From JANXSF01 sp043755435 (GTDB lineage Bacteria > Acidobacteriota > Terriglobia > Bryobacterales > Bryobacteraceae): DNA of 41,432 bases. Every line of letters begins with the position of its first letter. Positions within the stretch are counted from its first letter, which is position 1. Location of the stretch: contig JAYUSZ010000060.1 of the NCBI GenBank assembly GCA_043755435.1, positions 1 to 41,432 on the forward strand. Reading direction: 5' to 3'. The notes below the pieces were generated by a model. The model did no database searches. It saw only the letters and a program-made list of their open reading frames with translations, and was not told the DNA's origin. Shown here one piece after another: positions 9,365 to 17,034 of the stretch. Made by a program: the position numbers and the translations under genes.

Positions 9365-10489
9365 TCAGCCTCGGAACACCATTGCCGGGTCAATGCGAGT
9401 AGCTTTGTTGATGGAAATGACGGCCGCCAAAACACACATCACAACCGATAGACCCAATGTGCCAACTACCATTTCCGGGGGAACAGAGATCAATGCGTTG
9501 CCCTCTTCACTCCCTCTGGCAATCACCAGTGCGATGGCTATTGCCACCACATAACCCATCAAACCGCTCAGCACTGCTTGCGTAAAAATCACTTGGTAGA
9601 TAACTCCGTTGGTTGCTCCCATTGCCTTCAACGTTCCAAACTCGCGGATGTGATCCATCGTTGCGGCATAGATTGTTTGCGCAACCACAACAATGCCAAC
9701 GATCAGCCCCAAAGCCGCGCCCATGAGTGTAGTAACTCCAGCTCCAGTGCCAAAAACCCAGTAAGTCATTGTCTTCTTGCGCATCTCTTCGTTTGTATAA
9801 ACATCCACATCTTTCAGGTGATCTAAAATGTTTTTCTTAACCTGCTCAGCACTATACCCGGAAGTTATTTTGACCATAAAGAAAATGGTTTCCTGCTCAC
9901 GCAGCCGAATGTAGTTTTGGGCGTTCTTGAAAGAGCAGTAAATATATGGCGCAGTTGTGAATGACCGGATCCCACGCGTGTATCCAACAACTCTGGCCCG
10001 GTGCCCGTTGATTTCCACCGTCTGGCCTAAGTGTTTGATGCCCAGCTTGTCCCGATACAACTCATCAACAATGACTGTATCCTCGCCACGCAGATCGGCT
10101 AGTGACCCCGCTGTTATGTTCCACGGGCCGCCCATCCCAGATTCCAATTCGAAGCCGGATATCTGAACAGATTCCTGGGCTCCCGAGGGCAATTTCCAGG
10201 GAATGAAGTACAGCCCATATTTTGTTACTTTGTCAACGCCATCCAGCGATAGCATCTGGTATCGCTTCGATTCCAGCAGCGGTGTACCACCGTTGACATG
10301 AGGGATTGACGGTGCGGAAATCCAAAGATCGGCGCCACTGGCAGCAACCACGTTGGAACTGGTTTCAATAAACCCCAGAAACAAGCCAAACTGTATGAGA
10401 ATTAGGACAAGCGCAAAGATGATGCCGGTGAGAGTGACTGCCAATCGGACTTTGTCATGAAACAGATTTTTCCAGGCCAAGCGCCCCAT
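9365..10489 (-). CDS. ABC transporter permease, DevC/FtsX-type
   Basis: The predicted permease has 374 residues from an ATG at 10489, preceded by GGAG about 9 bases upstream. A GTG at 10522 would add 11 residues but has no ribosome binding site and would abut an operator-like palindrome. The N-terminal transmembrane helix (LAVTLTGIIFALVLILIQFG) is followed by a large periplasmic MacB-like domain (about 45-250). Three more helices follow, with the FtsX-domain sequence HIREFGTLKAMGATNGVIYQ between the first two. Architecture and length fit DevC, the permease of type VII/MacB-like exporters working with DevA, DevB and TolC. It lies directly downstream of the TetR gene. Confidence 0.88.
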   Translation of the reverse strand: MGRLAWKNLFHDKVRLAVTLTGIIFALVLILIQFGLFLGFIETSSNVVAASGADLWISAPSIPHVNGGTPLLESKRYQMLSLDGVDKVTKYGLYFIPWKLPSGAQESVQISGFELESGMGGPWNITAGSLADLRGEDTVIVDELYRDKLGIKHLGQTVEINGHRARVVGYTRGIRSFTTAPYIYCSFKNAQNYIRLREQETIFFMVKITSGYSAEQVKKNILDHLKDVDVYTNEEMRKKTMTYWVFGTGAGVTTLMGAALGLIVGIVVVAQTIYAATMDHIREFGTLKAMGATNGVIYQVIFTQAVLSGLMGYVVAIAIALVIARGSEEGNALISVPPEMVVGTLGLSVVMCVLAAVISINKATRIDPAMVFRG

Positions 10490-10522
10490 TAGAACGAGCT
10501 CCAGTGTCCAGCGATAAATCAC

Positions 10523-10535
10523 TGAACACTGTTCA
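10523..10535. promoter_or_regulatory. probable TetR operator upstream of the exporter permease
   Basis: TGAACACTGTTCA is a perfect 6-bp inverted repeat around one central base. It sits in the 70-bp gap between the TetR gene and the permease start. A 10-of-13 match lies upstream of the TetR gene itself. Binding by the adjacent TetR protein is inferred. Confidence 0.55.
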
Positions 10536-10559
10536 TTGTGAGGGCGTCGTTCTTTTTTG

Positions 10560-11180
10560 TCAACCTGTTTTTTGCAGAGAGAGTACGATATTTCGGATCA
10601 AACCATCAATTAGCTCATTACGATCTCGCCAGGGAAAACGATCGCAGCAAATCAAAATACTTGTAAGACCATGAATTTGCGACCAAACAATCTGACTGGT
10701 GAGTTCGATGTCCGTAGGCAGGATGAAACCATTATCCATTGCTCCTTGCAGATTCTGGCTCAATAGTCTGAAGCAACGTAGGCCGTTATCCATCACATCG
10801 TTGAATTTATCGTCTGGAATGTCGAACTGCCGCTCCGGGATGCAGAATGTGACAACGTAATGATTTGGGTGGGCCAACCCAAACTCGATGTAGGCACGGA
10901 GGCTCTTGGTAAACTTCTCTTCAATGTTGAGTGACGACTCGTGGATATGCGATAGGATCGTGCTCAATTGTGCGAAAAGATCGTTGCAGATGCTTTGAAC
11001 AAGCTCTTCCTTGTCCTTGAAGTAAAGATAAATGGTAGAAGGGGCGTATTCTATCTTGTCGGCGATTTTGCGTATGGAAACGTTCTGGTAGCCTTCGGAA
11101 ACAATTAGTTCCGTGGCAGCTTCTTGAATTTTCGTCCGAAGTTCCTGTTTTTCCCTTGCGCGTCTTTCTGAAGTGCCCAT
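10560..11180 (-). CDS. TetR/AcrR-family transcriptional regulator
   Basis: This 206-residue protein has the N-terminal TetR helix-turn-helix (about 9-60; AATELIVSEGYQNVSIRKIADKIEYAPSTIYLYFKDKEELV in the typical order). The C-terminal half is a helical ligand-binding domain like TetR_C_33 members, with HPNHYVVTFCIPE and SQIVWSQIHGLTSIL. It is the first gene of the exporter operon and most likely represses both itself and the exporter until an inducer binds. A palindrome 22 bases upstream of its ATG and a near copy in front of the permease support this. The inducer is unknown and may be the exported compound. Confidence 0.88.
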   Translation of the reverse strand: MGTSERRAREKQELRTKIQEAATELIVSEGYQNVSIRKIADKIEYAPSTIYLYFKDKEELVQSICNDLFAQLSTILSHIHESSLNIEEKFTKSLRAYIEFGLAHPNHYVVTFCIPERQFDIPDDKFNDVMDNGLRCFRLLSQNLQGAMDNGFILPTDIELTSQIVWSQIHGLTSILICCDRFPWRDRNELIDGLIRNIVLSLQKTG

Positions 11181-11201
11181 GTCGATCCACTGCCAGCTTA
11201 C

Positions 11202-11214
11202 TGGACGCTGTTCA
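11202..11214. promoter_or_regulatory. probable autoregulatory TetR operator
   Basis: On the minus strand this reads TGAACAGCGTCCA, matching 10 of 13 positions of the perfect palindrome in front of the permease gene. It lies 22 bases upstream of the TetR start codon, where a repressor would block transcription. Two similar sites at the two expected places make chance less likely. Confidence 0.5.
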
Positions 11215-11231
11215 GAAAATCAACAAGAGAA

Positions 11232-11269
11232 CGGAGCAAGCAGCAGGGAGGTGCTGCCAGCTTGCTCCG
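11232..11269 (-). terminator. stem-loop after the DUF5818-like gene
   Basis: CGGAGCAAGC and GCTTGCTCCG form a 10-bp perfect stem, with a smaller inner GCAGC/GCTGC stem. It starts 13 bases after the stop of the minus-strand gene ending at 11282. The following minus-strand bases are T-rich but not an uninterrupted T-tract, so it may be a weak terminator or a processing stem. Confidence 0.55.
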
Positions 11270-11281
11270 AGTCCGTCTAAA

Positions 11282-11593
11282 TCACCGGACGTGTGCGACG
11301 GATTCTATTTCAATTGTGTTGTCCGGCTTAGCGGTACCAGTCAGGGTCACTTTCTCTCCTGCCAGTTTCTTCACCTTATCCGGATTCTGGAGGGTGTGAA
11401 TTTTCTTCGTGGATTCATCAATAAACACAATCGGTTGTCCCGCATCCACATGTTTCTGATGCGATTCACCCATATACTGTCCATTTTTGGCACAGGTTTC
11501 GTCTGTAACCCAGCCAGTCCATTGTTCGCCCAAAATCAAGCCCGCACTCGAAAGAGTAAGACTTGCAATTTGCACATACACTGCTTTCAGCAT
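11282..11593 (-). CDS. small secreted DUF5818-like protein
   Basis: A 103-residue protein with an N-terminal signal peptide (about 1-21). The mature part begins WTGWVTDETCAKNGQY, followed by IVFIDESTKKIHTL and GEKVTLTGTAKPDNTIEIESV, an OB-fold-like pattern. Acidobacteria carry many such small secreted proteins, grouped as DUF5818, with G-W-[IV]-[ST]-D-x2-C near the start. Only one Cys is present after the signal. The ATG has an AAGGAG ribosome binding site about 10 bases upstream. A sigma-54-like promoter lies about 90 bases upstream and a stem-loop follows the gene, so it is probably monocistronic. Function unknown. Confidence 0.7.
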   Translation of the reverse strand: MLKAVYVQIASLTLSSAGLILGEQWTGWVTDETCAKNGQYMGESHQKHVDAGQPIVFIDESTKKIHTLQNPDKVKKLAGEKVTLTGTAKPDNTIEIESVAHVR

Positions 11594-11682
11594 TCGCTTC
11601 AGTCTCCTTGGGTTAGTTCTTTAAAGCCTAATGAAGCTTCACCGCACTTAGCGTTATTCTTAGGTGCGACTTGTAACTCTAC

Positions 11683-11698
11683 AGCAGATGACTTGCCA
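11683..11698 (-). promoter_or_regulatory. candidate sigma-54 promoter of the DUF5818-like gene
   Basis: The minus strand reads TGGCAAGTCATCTGCT. GG and GC are 10 bases apart, as required for sigma-54 -24/-12 elements, and it differs from TGGCAC-N5-TTGCT at two places. Transcription would start near 11672, leaving a leader of about 80 bases. Confidence 0.4.
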
Positions 11699-11875
11699 TT
11701 ATCTTGAATGTTGCAAACAAGTATTCTGACGGGAGCGGGAGTAAGTTGCTGGGTTGAAGTTTTTTCCAGTAGGGAAGTTTTTACCGGATCAGAAAGCTGG
11801 GATACATAAGTAACATTATCTCTTGTTAGTGGAGTTACAACGCGTAGTTACAGCATGTTAATCACAAAGAAAAAA

Positions 11876-11893
11876 GCCCAGACGAATCTGGGC
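11876..11893 (-). terminator. Rho-independent terminator of the pyrophosphatase gene
   Basis: GCCCAGA and TCTGGGC form a 7-bp GC-rich stem with a four-base loop, followed on the minus strand by a run of six T. It begins about 34 bases after the stop of the pyrophosphatase gene. This is the clearest intrinsic terminator in the window. Confidence 0.85.
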
Positions 11894-11926
11894 CTTTTGT
11901 TTACGGCTGCAACAGCTTCCGTACAA

Positions 11927-14404
11927 CTACTTCTTCGAGTCGATCCTCATCCCATAGAATGACCGATGGACGAAGAACATAGAGATCAACAGAAACACGA
12001 CGGCCAAGCTGGTGCTTAGCCATGCACCTTGATCGGCGGTTAGTTTCACTGCTAATTCCACCGCCAAAAGGCCGAACAGTGTAGTGAACTTAATGATGGG
12101 GTTCAATGCAACCGATGAAGTGTCCTTGAAAGGATCGCCTACGGTATCGCCAACAACTGTTGCCTCATGCAAAGGTGTTCCCTTGGCCTTCAGCTCGGTC
12201 TCCACAATCTTCTTTGCGTTATCCCACGCACCACCGGCGTTAGCCATGAAGATAGCCTGATACAAGCCGAACAGTGCGATGGAAATCAGATAGCCGATGA
12301 AGAAGTAAGGCTCCAGAAACGCAAAGCCAAGAGTTGAGAAAAACACAGTAAGGAAAATGTTGATCATTCCTTTTTGTGCGTATTGCGTACAGATTTCCAC
12401 TACCTTCTTTGAATCAGTGATGCTGGCCTTAGTGGCACCATCCAACTTAATGTTTGCCTTAATGAACTCCACGGCTCTGTAAGCACCTGTTGTTACAGCT
12501 TGGATGGAAGCTCCAGTGAACCAGTAAATCACCGCACCGCCTGCGATCAAGCCTAGGAGGAACGGAGGATACAGAATAGAAAGCTTCGCCAAGAGATTTG
12601 GATCCAGTCCATTTGTAAGTTGCAGAACAATGGAAAAAATCATGGTCGTGGCGCCAACCACAGCGGTACCAATCAGAACTGGTTTTGCAGTGGCTTTGAA
12701 AGTGTTGCCCGCGCCATCGTTTTCTTCCAGGTGCTGTTTGCCGATTTCAAATTGCGGGTCGAATCCGAATTTCTGCTTGATTTCCTGACGGATGTTCGGC
12801 ACAGCTTCAATCATCGACAATTCATACACGGACTGCGCGTTATCGGTGACAGGGCCGTAGGAATCGACGGCGATAGTTACTGGTCCCATGCCAAGAAAAC
12901 CGAATGCCACCAACCCAAATGCGAACACTGCGGGAGCCTTCATTAGACCGTCCATCCCCATGGACGAGATGTAATAGGCAATGCCCATCAACAACATGAT
13001 GGTCATGCCCAGCCAGTAGGCACTGAAGTTACCAGCCACCAAGCCGGACAAAATGTTAAGCGACGCTCCGCCTTCGCGTGAGGAGGTAACTACTTCCTTT
13101 ACGTGAGCGGATTCCGTAGACGTGAACACCTTTACCAGTTCGGGAATAATTGCACCCGCCAAAGTACCGCAGGTGATCACAGTTGCCAGTTTCCACCACA
13201 AGGTTGGATCCCCACCCAAATCGGGAATCATCACACTGGAAAGAACATAAGTCAGAACAACCGAGACAATCGAAGTCAACCAAACCAGGTTGGTAAGTGG
13301 TGTCTCGAAATTCATTTTGTCCGCGTTCTGATACTTTGACTTCGCCATGAAGTCATTCAGGAAGTAAGAAAGACCGCTGGCCACCACCATCATGACGCGC
13401 ATCATGAAAATCCATACCAGCAGTTGAATTTTGACTGCATCACTATTCACTGCCAGAAGGATGAAGCTAATCAAGGCAACGCCTGTGACGCCGTACGTTT
13501 CAAACCCGTCGGCGGAGGGTCCAACGGAATCGCCGGCATTGTCGCCGACACAATCAGCAATCACGCCAGGGTTCCGGGCGTCGTCTTCTTTAATGCCAAA
13601 AACAATTTTCATTAGATCGGCACCAATATCAGCGATCTTGGTGAAGATACCGCCAGCAACGCGCAAAGCCGAAGCTCCCAACGATTCGCCGATTGCAAAA
13701 CCGATGAAGCAGGCACCAGCATAGTCACCAGGCACGAACAGAAGGATGAAGAGCATCAACAACAGTTCTACTGAAATCAAGAGCATGCCGATGGACATAC
13801 CCGCTTCGAGTGGAATGGCGTAACAGGGAAAGGGCTTGCCGCGAAGTGAGGCGAAGGCGCAGCGGGAGTTTGCAAAAGTATTTACCCGGATGCCGAACCA
13901 AGCAACTCCAAAACTTCCGGCGATGCCGATGAGGCTGAATAGCAAGATGACAAATACCTTAAACGGTTCCATGCCGCGCAGAACCAGAAAGTAGAAAACG
14001 ATGATGGATCCAATCAAGGCTTCCAGAATCAGCAGGAAACGGCCCTGGGTTAGAAGATAGGTTTTGCACGTTTCGTAAATCAGCTCAGAAATTTCAAGCA
14101 TCGATTCATGAACCGGCAGGTTCTCCAGTTTCTTGTACATCATCAACCCAAACAATAGGCCGGCACCGGATACAAGCAGGCCGACCATTAATAATGACCG
14201 TCCGTCTATCCCGCCAAAAAACTTCGCCTGACTTAGGTCGGGAAGAATCAGGTCAGCTTCGCCCCCGCCACCGTGAGCTTGCCCGAAAACGGGTAGCCCC
14301 ATCAGGGCGAAAAAGGCAGTCAGAATCCATGTTGCAAGAATACGGCGAAGTGGGAATCGCGGGGTTGAGACCCTCCCTGCTTCGACGCGGAAGTGGTTAT
14401 CCAT
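11927..14404 (-). CDS. hppA: membrane-bound ion-translocating pyrophosphatase (divergent type)
   Basis: The 825-residue protein couples PPi hydrolysis to ion pumping across the cytoplasmic membrane. It has about 16 hydrophobic segments and the family motifs: GADLMK (261-266), EDDARNPGVIADCVGDNAGD (273-292) and, near the C-terminus, NAGGAWDNAKK and GDTVGDPFKDTS. In place of the usual GNTTAA of K+-dependent enzymes it has GNTFKA. A Lys at that place marks K+-independent enzymes, so H+ transport is more likely than Na+ transport. It is longer than the usual 650-770 residues, with a signal-like N-terminal helix and a Gly/His-rich stretch (44-49). The GADLMKIVF form instead of GADLVGKVE places it in a divergent branch. 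An 18-bp palindrome lies just upstream of the ribosome binding site. Confidence 0.93.
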   Translation of the reverse strand: MDNHFRVEAGRVSTPRFPLRRILATWILTAFFALMGLPVFGQAHGGGGEADLILPDLSQAKFFGGIDGRSLLMVGLLVSGAGLLFGLMMYKKLENLPVHESMLEISELIYETCKTYLLTQGRFLLILEALIGSIIVFYFLVLRGMEPFKVFVILLFSLIGIAGSFGVAWFGIRVNTFANSRCAFASLRGKPFPCYAIPLEAGMSIGMLLISVELLLMLFILLFVPGDYAGACFIGFAIGESLGASALRVAGGIFTKIADIGADLMKIVFGIKEDDARNPGVIADCVGDNAGDSVGPSADGFETYGVTGVALISFILLAVNSDAVKIQLLVWIFMMRVMMVVASGLSYFLNDFMAKSKYQNADKMNFETPLTNLVWLTSIVSVVLTYVLSSVMIPDLGGDPTLWWKLATVITCGTLAGAIIPELVKVFTSTESAHVKEVVTSSREGGASLNILSGLVAGNFSAYWLGMTIMLLMGIAYYISSMGMDGLMKAPAVFAFGLVAFGFLGMGPVTIAVDSYGPVTDNAQSVYELSMIEAVPNIRQEIKQKFGFDPQFEIGKQHLEENDGAGNTFKATAKPVLIGTAVVGATTMIFSIVLQLTNGLDPNLLAKLSILYPPFLLGLIAGGAVIYWFTGASIQAVTTGAYRAVEFIKANIKLDGATKASITDSKKVVEICTQYAQKGMINIFLTVFFSTLGFAFLEPYFFIGYLISIALFGLYQAIFMANAGGAWDNAKKIVETELKAKGTPLHEATVVGDTVGDPFKDTSSVALNPIIKFTTLFGLLAVELAVKLTADQGAWLSTSLAVVFLLISMFFVHRSFYGMRIDSKK

Positions 14405-14426
14405 TCGGTAGGCTCCTCCAGAACAT

Positions 14427-14444
14427 CCCTGGTGGTCACCAGGG
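14427..14444. promoter_or_regulatory. palindrome in the leader of the pyrophosphatase gene
   Basis: CCCTGGTG-GT-CACCAGGG is a perfect 8-bp inverted repeat with a two-base centre, 23-40 bases upstream of the pyrophosphatase ATG and just before its GGAGGAG ribosome binding site. It could be an operator or a leader hairpin; with a two-base centre, binding by a dimeric protein fits better than an RNA loop. Confidence 0.4.
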
Positions 14445-14516
14445 CTAAGGTATTCAGGGTATCAAGTTAATGGAACAGTAATCAATAATTCATTTTTGTT
14501 CAAGTGGAATAAATTT

Positions 14517-15680
14517 CTAAAGGATCTCCAGAATCAGGCATTTCAAATAGAGAGTTTCCGGCACCGTCAGCAGCACGGGGTGATCCAGGGATTGGGCCCG
14601 TCTTTCCAACACTCGCAGCGTTCGTCCGGTTTCCAGGGAAGCCTGGGCGATCACCTCAAACAGTCTGGCTTCGCTCATATGCTGCGAGCAGGAACAACTA
14701 ATCAGAATGCCGCCAGAATTGAGCAATCCCAGAGCACGGCGGTTGAGGTCGTGGTAGGCCCTTTCGGCGGCTTCCAAATGTGTTTTCGATTTTGCGAAAG
14801 CGGGGGGATCAATCACGATGGTGTCGAACCGGCGACCGTTTGCCTGATAGCCTGCCAATGAATTGAGCACGTCCGCTTCGCGGAAACGGATGTTGGTTAT
14901 CCCATTGGCATCGCGATTCCGAGTGGCAGTCTGCAAGGCACGTTCGCTGGAATCGATCGCTTCAACTGCATCGGCCTTGGCTGCCATGTGCAGTGCGAAA
15001 CCGCCCGTGGAGGTGAAACAGTCCAGTGCTTGTCCCCTGGCCCAGCGCGCGGCTGCAAGATAGTTTTCCCTTTGATCCAGAAACACGCCGGTTTTTTGGC
15101 CTTCCAGTAAATTTGCGTCGAGCCGCAGCCCATTCATTTCCATGATCACTGGAGTGGGGATCTCTCCATCGACGATGCCTGATTGAAGAGGAAGATTTTC
15201 CTTGGTGCGCACGGTGCTATCATTGCGTTCAACAATACCTTTGGGTGAAAGCAGTTCTTTTAGCGCATCGATAATTTCAACCTTGGCCCGGTCCATACCC
15301 TGGGTGAGAGTTTGAATCACCAGGTAGTCACCGTAACGGTCGACGATCAGTCCCGGGAGCCCATCTGCTTCGGCGTAAATTAGGCGGTAGGCGTTCGAGT
15401 TGCTGACCACACGTTGCCGGTAGCTGAAGGCGCGTTGAAAGCGGTCGAGCCAGAAAGTGTGATCGACAGATTCGGGTTTGCGAGATAGCAGACGAAGTGT
15501 GATTTGAGAAGTATCGGAGAAGTGGGCAATGCCTAAGAAACGGCCCTGCTGATTTAGGACGCTGACCACATCGCCGGGTTGCGCAGAACCCTTGTTGGTG
15601 ACATCGCTTTGGAAAATCCAAGGATGGCCAGATGCGACGCGGTCAGCGCCATGACGGTTTATACGAAGTTCGACGGGCAC
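14517..15680 (-). CDS. rlmI: class I SAM-dependent rRNA methyltransferase, RlmI-like
   Basis: This 387-residue protein matches the RlmI/COG1092 family, which methylates C5 of a cytosine in 23S rRNA (C1962 in E. coli). The N-terminus is a PUA domain (ELRINRHGADRVASGHPWIF). A middle domain contains YRLIYAEADGLPGLIVDRYG. The Rossmann-fold methyltransferase domain has motif I DCFTSTGGF (about residue 218), motif IV DTIVIDPPAFAKSK and the SCSCSQH segment with the catalytic cysteine region. The start is a GTG with AGAGG just upstream. It is encoded alone, about 100 bases upstream of the pyrophosphatase gene on the same strand. The family is firm; the exact target base is inferred from it. Confidence 0.9.
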   Translation of the reverse strand: MPVELRINRHGADRVASGHPWIFQSDVTNKGSAQPGDVVSVLNQQGRFLGIAHFSDTSQITLRLLSRKPESVDHTFWLDRFQRAFSYRQRVVSNSNAYRLIYAEADGLPGLIVDRYGDYLVIQTLTQGMDRAKVEIIDALKELLSPKGIVERNDSTVRTKENLPLQSGIVDGEIPTPVIMEMNGLRLDANLLEGQKTGVFLDQRENYLAAARWARGQALDCFTSTGGFALHMAAKADAVEAIDSSERALQTATRNRDANGITNIRFREADVLNSLAGYQANGRRFDTIVIDPPAFAKSKTHLEAAERAYHDLNRRALGLLNSGGILISCSCSQHMSEARLFEVIAQASLETGRTLRVLERRAQSLDHPVLLTVPETLYLKCLILEIL

Positions 15681-15705
15681 AGACCTCTAGTCTAGTGGAG
15701 ATCCG

Positions 15706-15987
15706 CTAATAAGGTGCCTGAGAAGTTTGCTGCCACACTTGATAAAGATATGCAGCAGCAATGGCCAGCCCACCTACTGCCACCACAATTGTTGAGATCT
15801 GTCCCACCTTGTCTATTACCTCAATTCGACGGGCCACCTCTGCCTGATGCTGCACCAAGCCCGCATCGCCGTTGTGTAGATGTAGAAGGTTATCTTCGCC
15901 ACGGGCAACATACTTGCGGTATATCGCTGTTAGTAGGACTATCAGCGCCATAGCGCTCCAAATGACGACTAAAAATGTGAAATTCAT
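15706..15987 (-). CDS. small membrane protein, unknown
   Basis: A 93-residue protein with two hydrophobic segments (about 5-22 and 65-86). Between them lies a charged helical stretch, HQAEVARRIEVIDKVGQIS, that could form a short amphipathic helix or coiled coil. The ATG has a perfect AGGAGG ribosome binding site 8 bases upstream, which supports a real gene. It follows the universal stress protein gene by 33 bases on the same strand, so it is probably in its operon and may share its sigma-54 promoter. I recognise no family. Confidence 0.7.
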   Translation of the reverse strand: MNFTFLVVIWSAMALIVLLTAIYRKYVARGEDNLLHLHNGDAGLVQHQAEVARRIEVIDKVGQISTIVVAVGGLAIAAAYLYQVWQQTSQAPY

Positions 15988-16020
15988 GGTATCGGCCTCC
16001 TGTACTTTTCAATTGCGAAA

Positions 16021-16944
16021 CTACATCCTTACTACCGGGCAAGGGGCATCGCGCACAATGTTGTAGCCGTGCGAACGAAGCCTTCCAAAATATCCATGGT
16101 GTTCCGCTGGTCCAAGGATGATCACGTCAGCCTGGTGGCGTAAGGCTGCTTCACGAACAACGGCGGAAACCTCGCCACCCAGCACGCAGGCTCCGAGGTT
16201 GATGTTCAACCGGTGCTGCAGCTTTTCCAAATTCTTTTGGGCATCCTCCACCAGGAATCGGGTAAAGGTATCGTCCGGTTGTCCTGGAACATGTTGAGCC
16301 GCTGGAACCGCGTGCACCAGCCGCACTTCGGCATTCCATTGTTTTGCAAATGCCATGGTCCAGGCAATCAGATCCACAGAATGCGGTGATAAGTCAATTG
16401 CACACAAGACGTGACGAGGGACCGTACTTTGTTTATCAGCCTCTTCCGCAAAGTGAGAATCTGTCCACACATGGCAAGGAGCATCATGCAGAACCTTCGC
16501 TGCTACGGAACCCAGTAAGAAGCGGCGGAACGTTCCATGTCCATGGGTGGGCATCATGATCAGGTCAATGTCTTTTTCCTTGGCATAATCAAGAATTTGA
16601 TCGGCCGCATCTCCTTCAAGCACGGTGCAGAGTGGATTCAACCCCTCCCAATACTCAGGGAAAAACTGTTTCAATTTGTCCATTGCTCGATGTTTCGCTT
16701 CCGTCCATTCGGCTGCATAAGTTTCTGCTCGCAGCCCGACATCAATCCAAACTCCAGCAGCAAGTTCAGGTTGAACCGGGGCTAAGACCCAAGGCGAATT
16801 GGACACATCCATTACATGCACTAGGTGCAGTTCTGATTTGTAGTGCTGCGCGATTTCACGCACAAAACCCGCTGTTTGCTCAGAAAGAGGCGAAAAATCT
16901 ACCGGGAACAGGATCTTGTGGAAAGTAACAGGTTGCCGTTGCAT
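16021..16944 (-). CDS. universal stress protein, two tandem Usp domains
   Basis: From the ATG at 16944 (GAAGGA ribosome binding site about 8 bases upstream) the protein has 307 residues and two Usp domains. The first (about 6-150) has the start KILFPVDFSPLSE and the nucleotide-binding-type loop MPTHGHGTFRRFLLGSVA. The second (about 170-305) starts VLCAIDLSPHS and ends with VIILGPAEHHGYFGRLRSHG, where the usual ATP loop is altered. So domain one may bind ATP while domain two probably does not. A longer frame beginning at 17043 would run across the promoters and the start of the divergent gene and is rejected. The gene is divergent from the baeRF3 gene, with facing sigma-54-like promoters in the 90-bp gap. 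Confidence 0.9.
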   Translation of the reverse strand: MQRQPVTFHKILFPVDFSPLSEQTAGFVREIAQHYKSELHLVHVMDVSNSPWVLAPVQPELAAGVWIDVGLRAETYAAEWTEAKHRAMDKLKQFFPEYWEGLNPLCTVLEGDAADQILDYAKEKDIDLIMMPTHGHGTFRRFLLGSVAAKVLHDAPCHVWTDSHFAEEADKQSTVPRHVLCAIDLSPHSVDLIAWTMAFAKQWNAEVRLVHAVPAAQHVPGQPDDTFTRFLVEDAQKNLEKLQHRLNINLGACVLGGEVSAVVREAALRHQADVIILGPAEHHGYFGRLRSHGYNIVRDAPCPVVRM

Positions 16945-16969
16945 CTTTTCATCCTTCACCAACTGAGGT

Positions 16970-16985
16970 TGCAAGTAAAGGGCCA
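16970..16985 (-). promoter_or_regulatory. sigma-54 promoter of the first universal stress protein
   Basis: The minus strand reads TGGCCCTTTACTTGCA, which differs from the consensus TGGCAC-N5-TTGCA at one of eleven fixed positions. The -12 GC is about 27 bases from the start codon, so transcription would start near 16959, just upstream of the ribosome binding site. Confidence 0.65.
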
Positions 16986-16992
16986 AATGTAA

Positions 16993-17008
16993 TGGCACGG
17001 CAACTGCA
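16993..17008 (+). promoter_or_regulatory. sigma-54 promoter of the baeRF3 gene
   Basis: TGGCACGGCAACTGCA matches TGGCAC-N5-TTGCA at ten of eleven fixed positions with exact spacing. The predicted start near 17019 falls just before GAGGAAG, the ribosome binding site of the gene starting at 17035. It faces away from the sigma-54 site of the divergent stress-protein gene, 7 bases away. Confidence 0.7.
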
Positions 17009-17034
17009 GTAGAAAACTGTGAGGAAGCAAAACC

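Larger units (their letters stand above)
11594..11926. other. intergenic region with promoter and terminator signals
   Basis: This 333-bp stretch holds no convincing gene. It contains the upstream region of the DUF5818-like gene, including a sigma-54-like site at 11683-11698, and the terminator of the pyrophosphatase gene at 11876-11893. The remaining 170 bases or so show nothing I can recognise. Confidence 0.6.

Noticed and set aside
9364..9435. N-terminal extension of the ABC ATPase
   Set aside because: It would overlap the permease gene by 71 bases and adds residues before the standard beginning of the domain.
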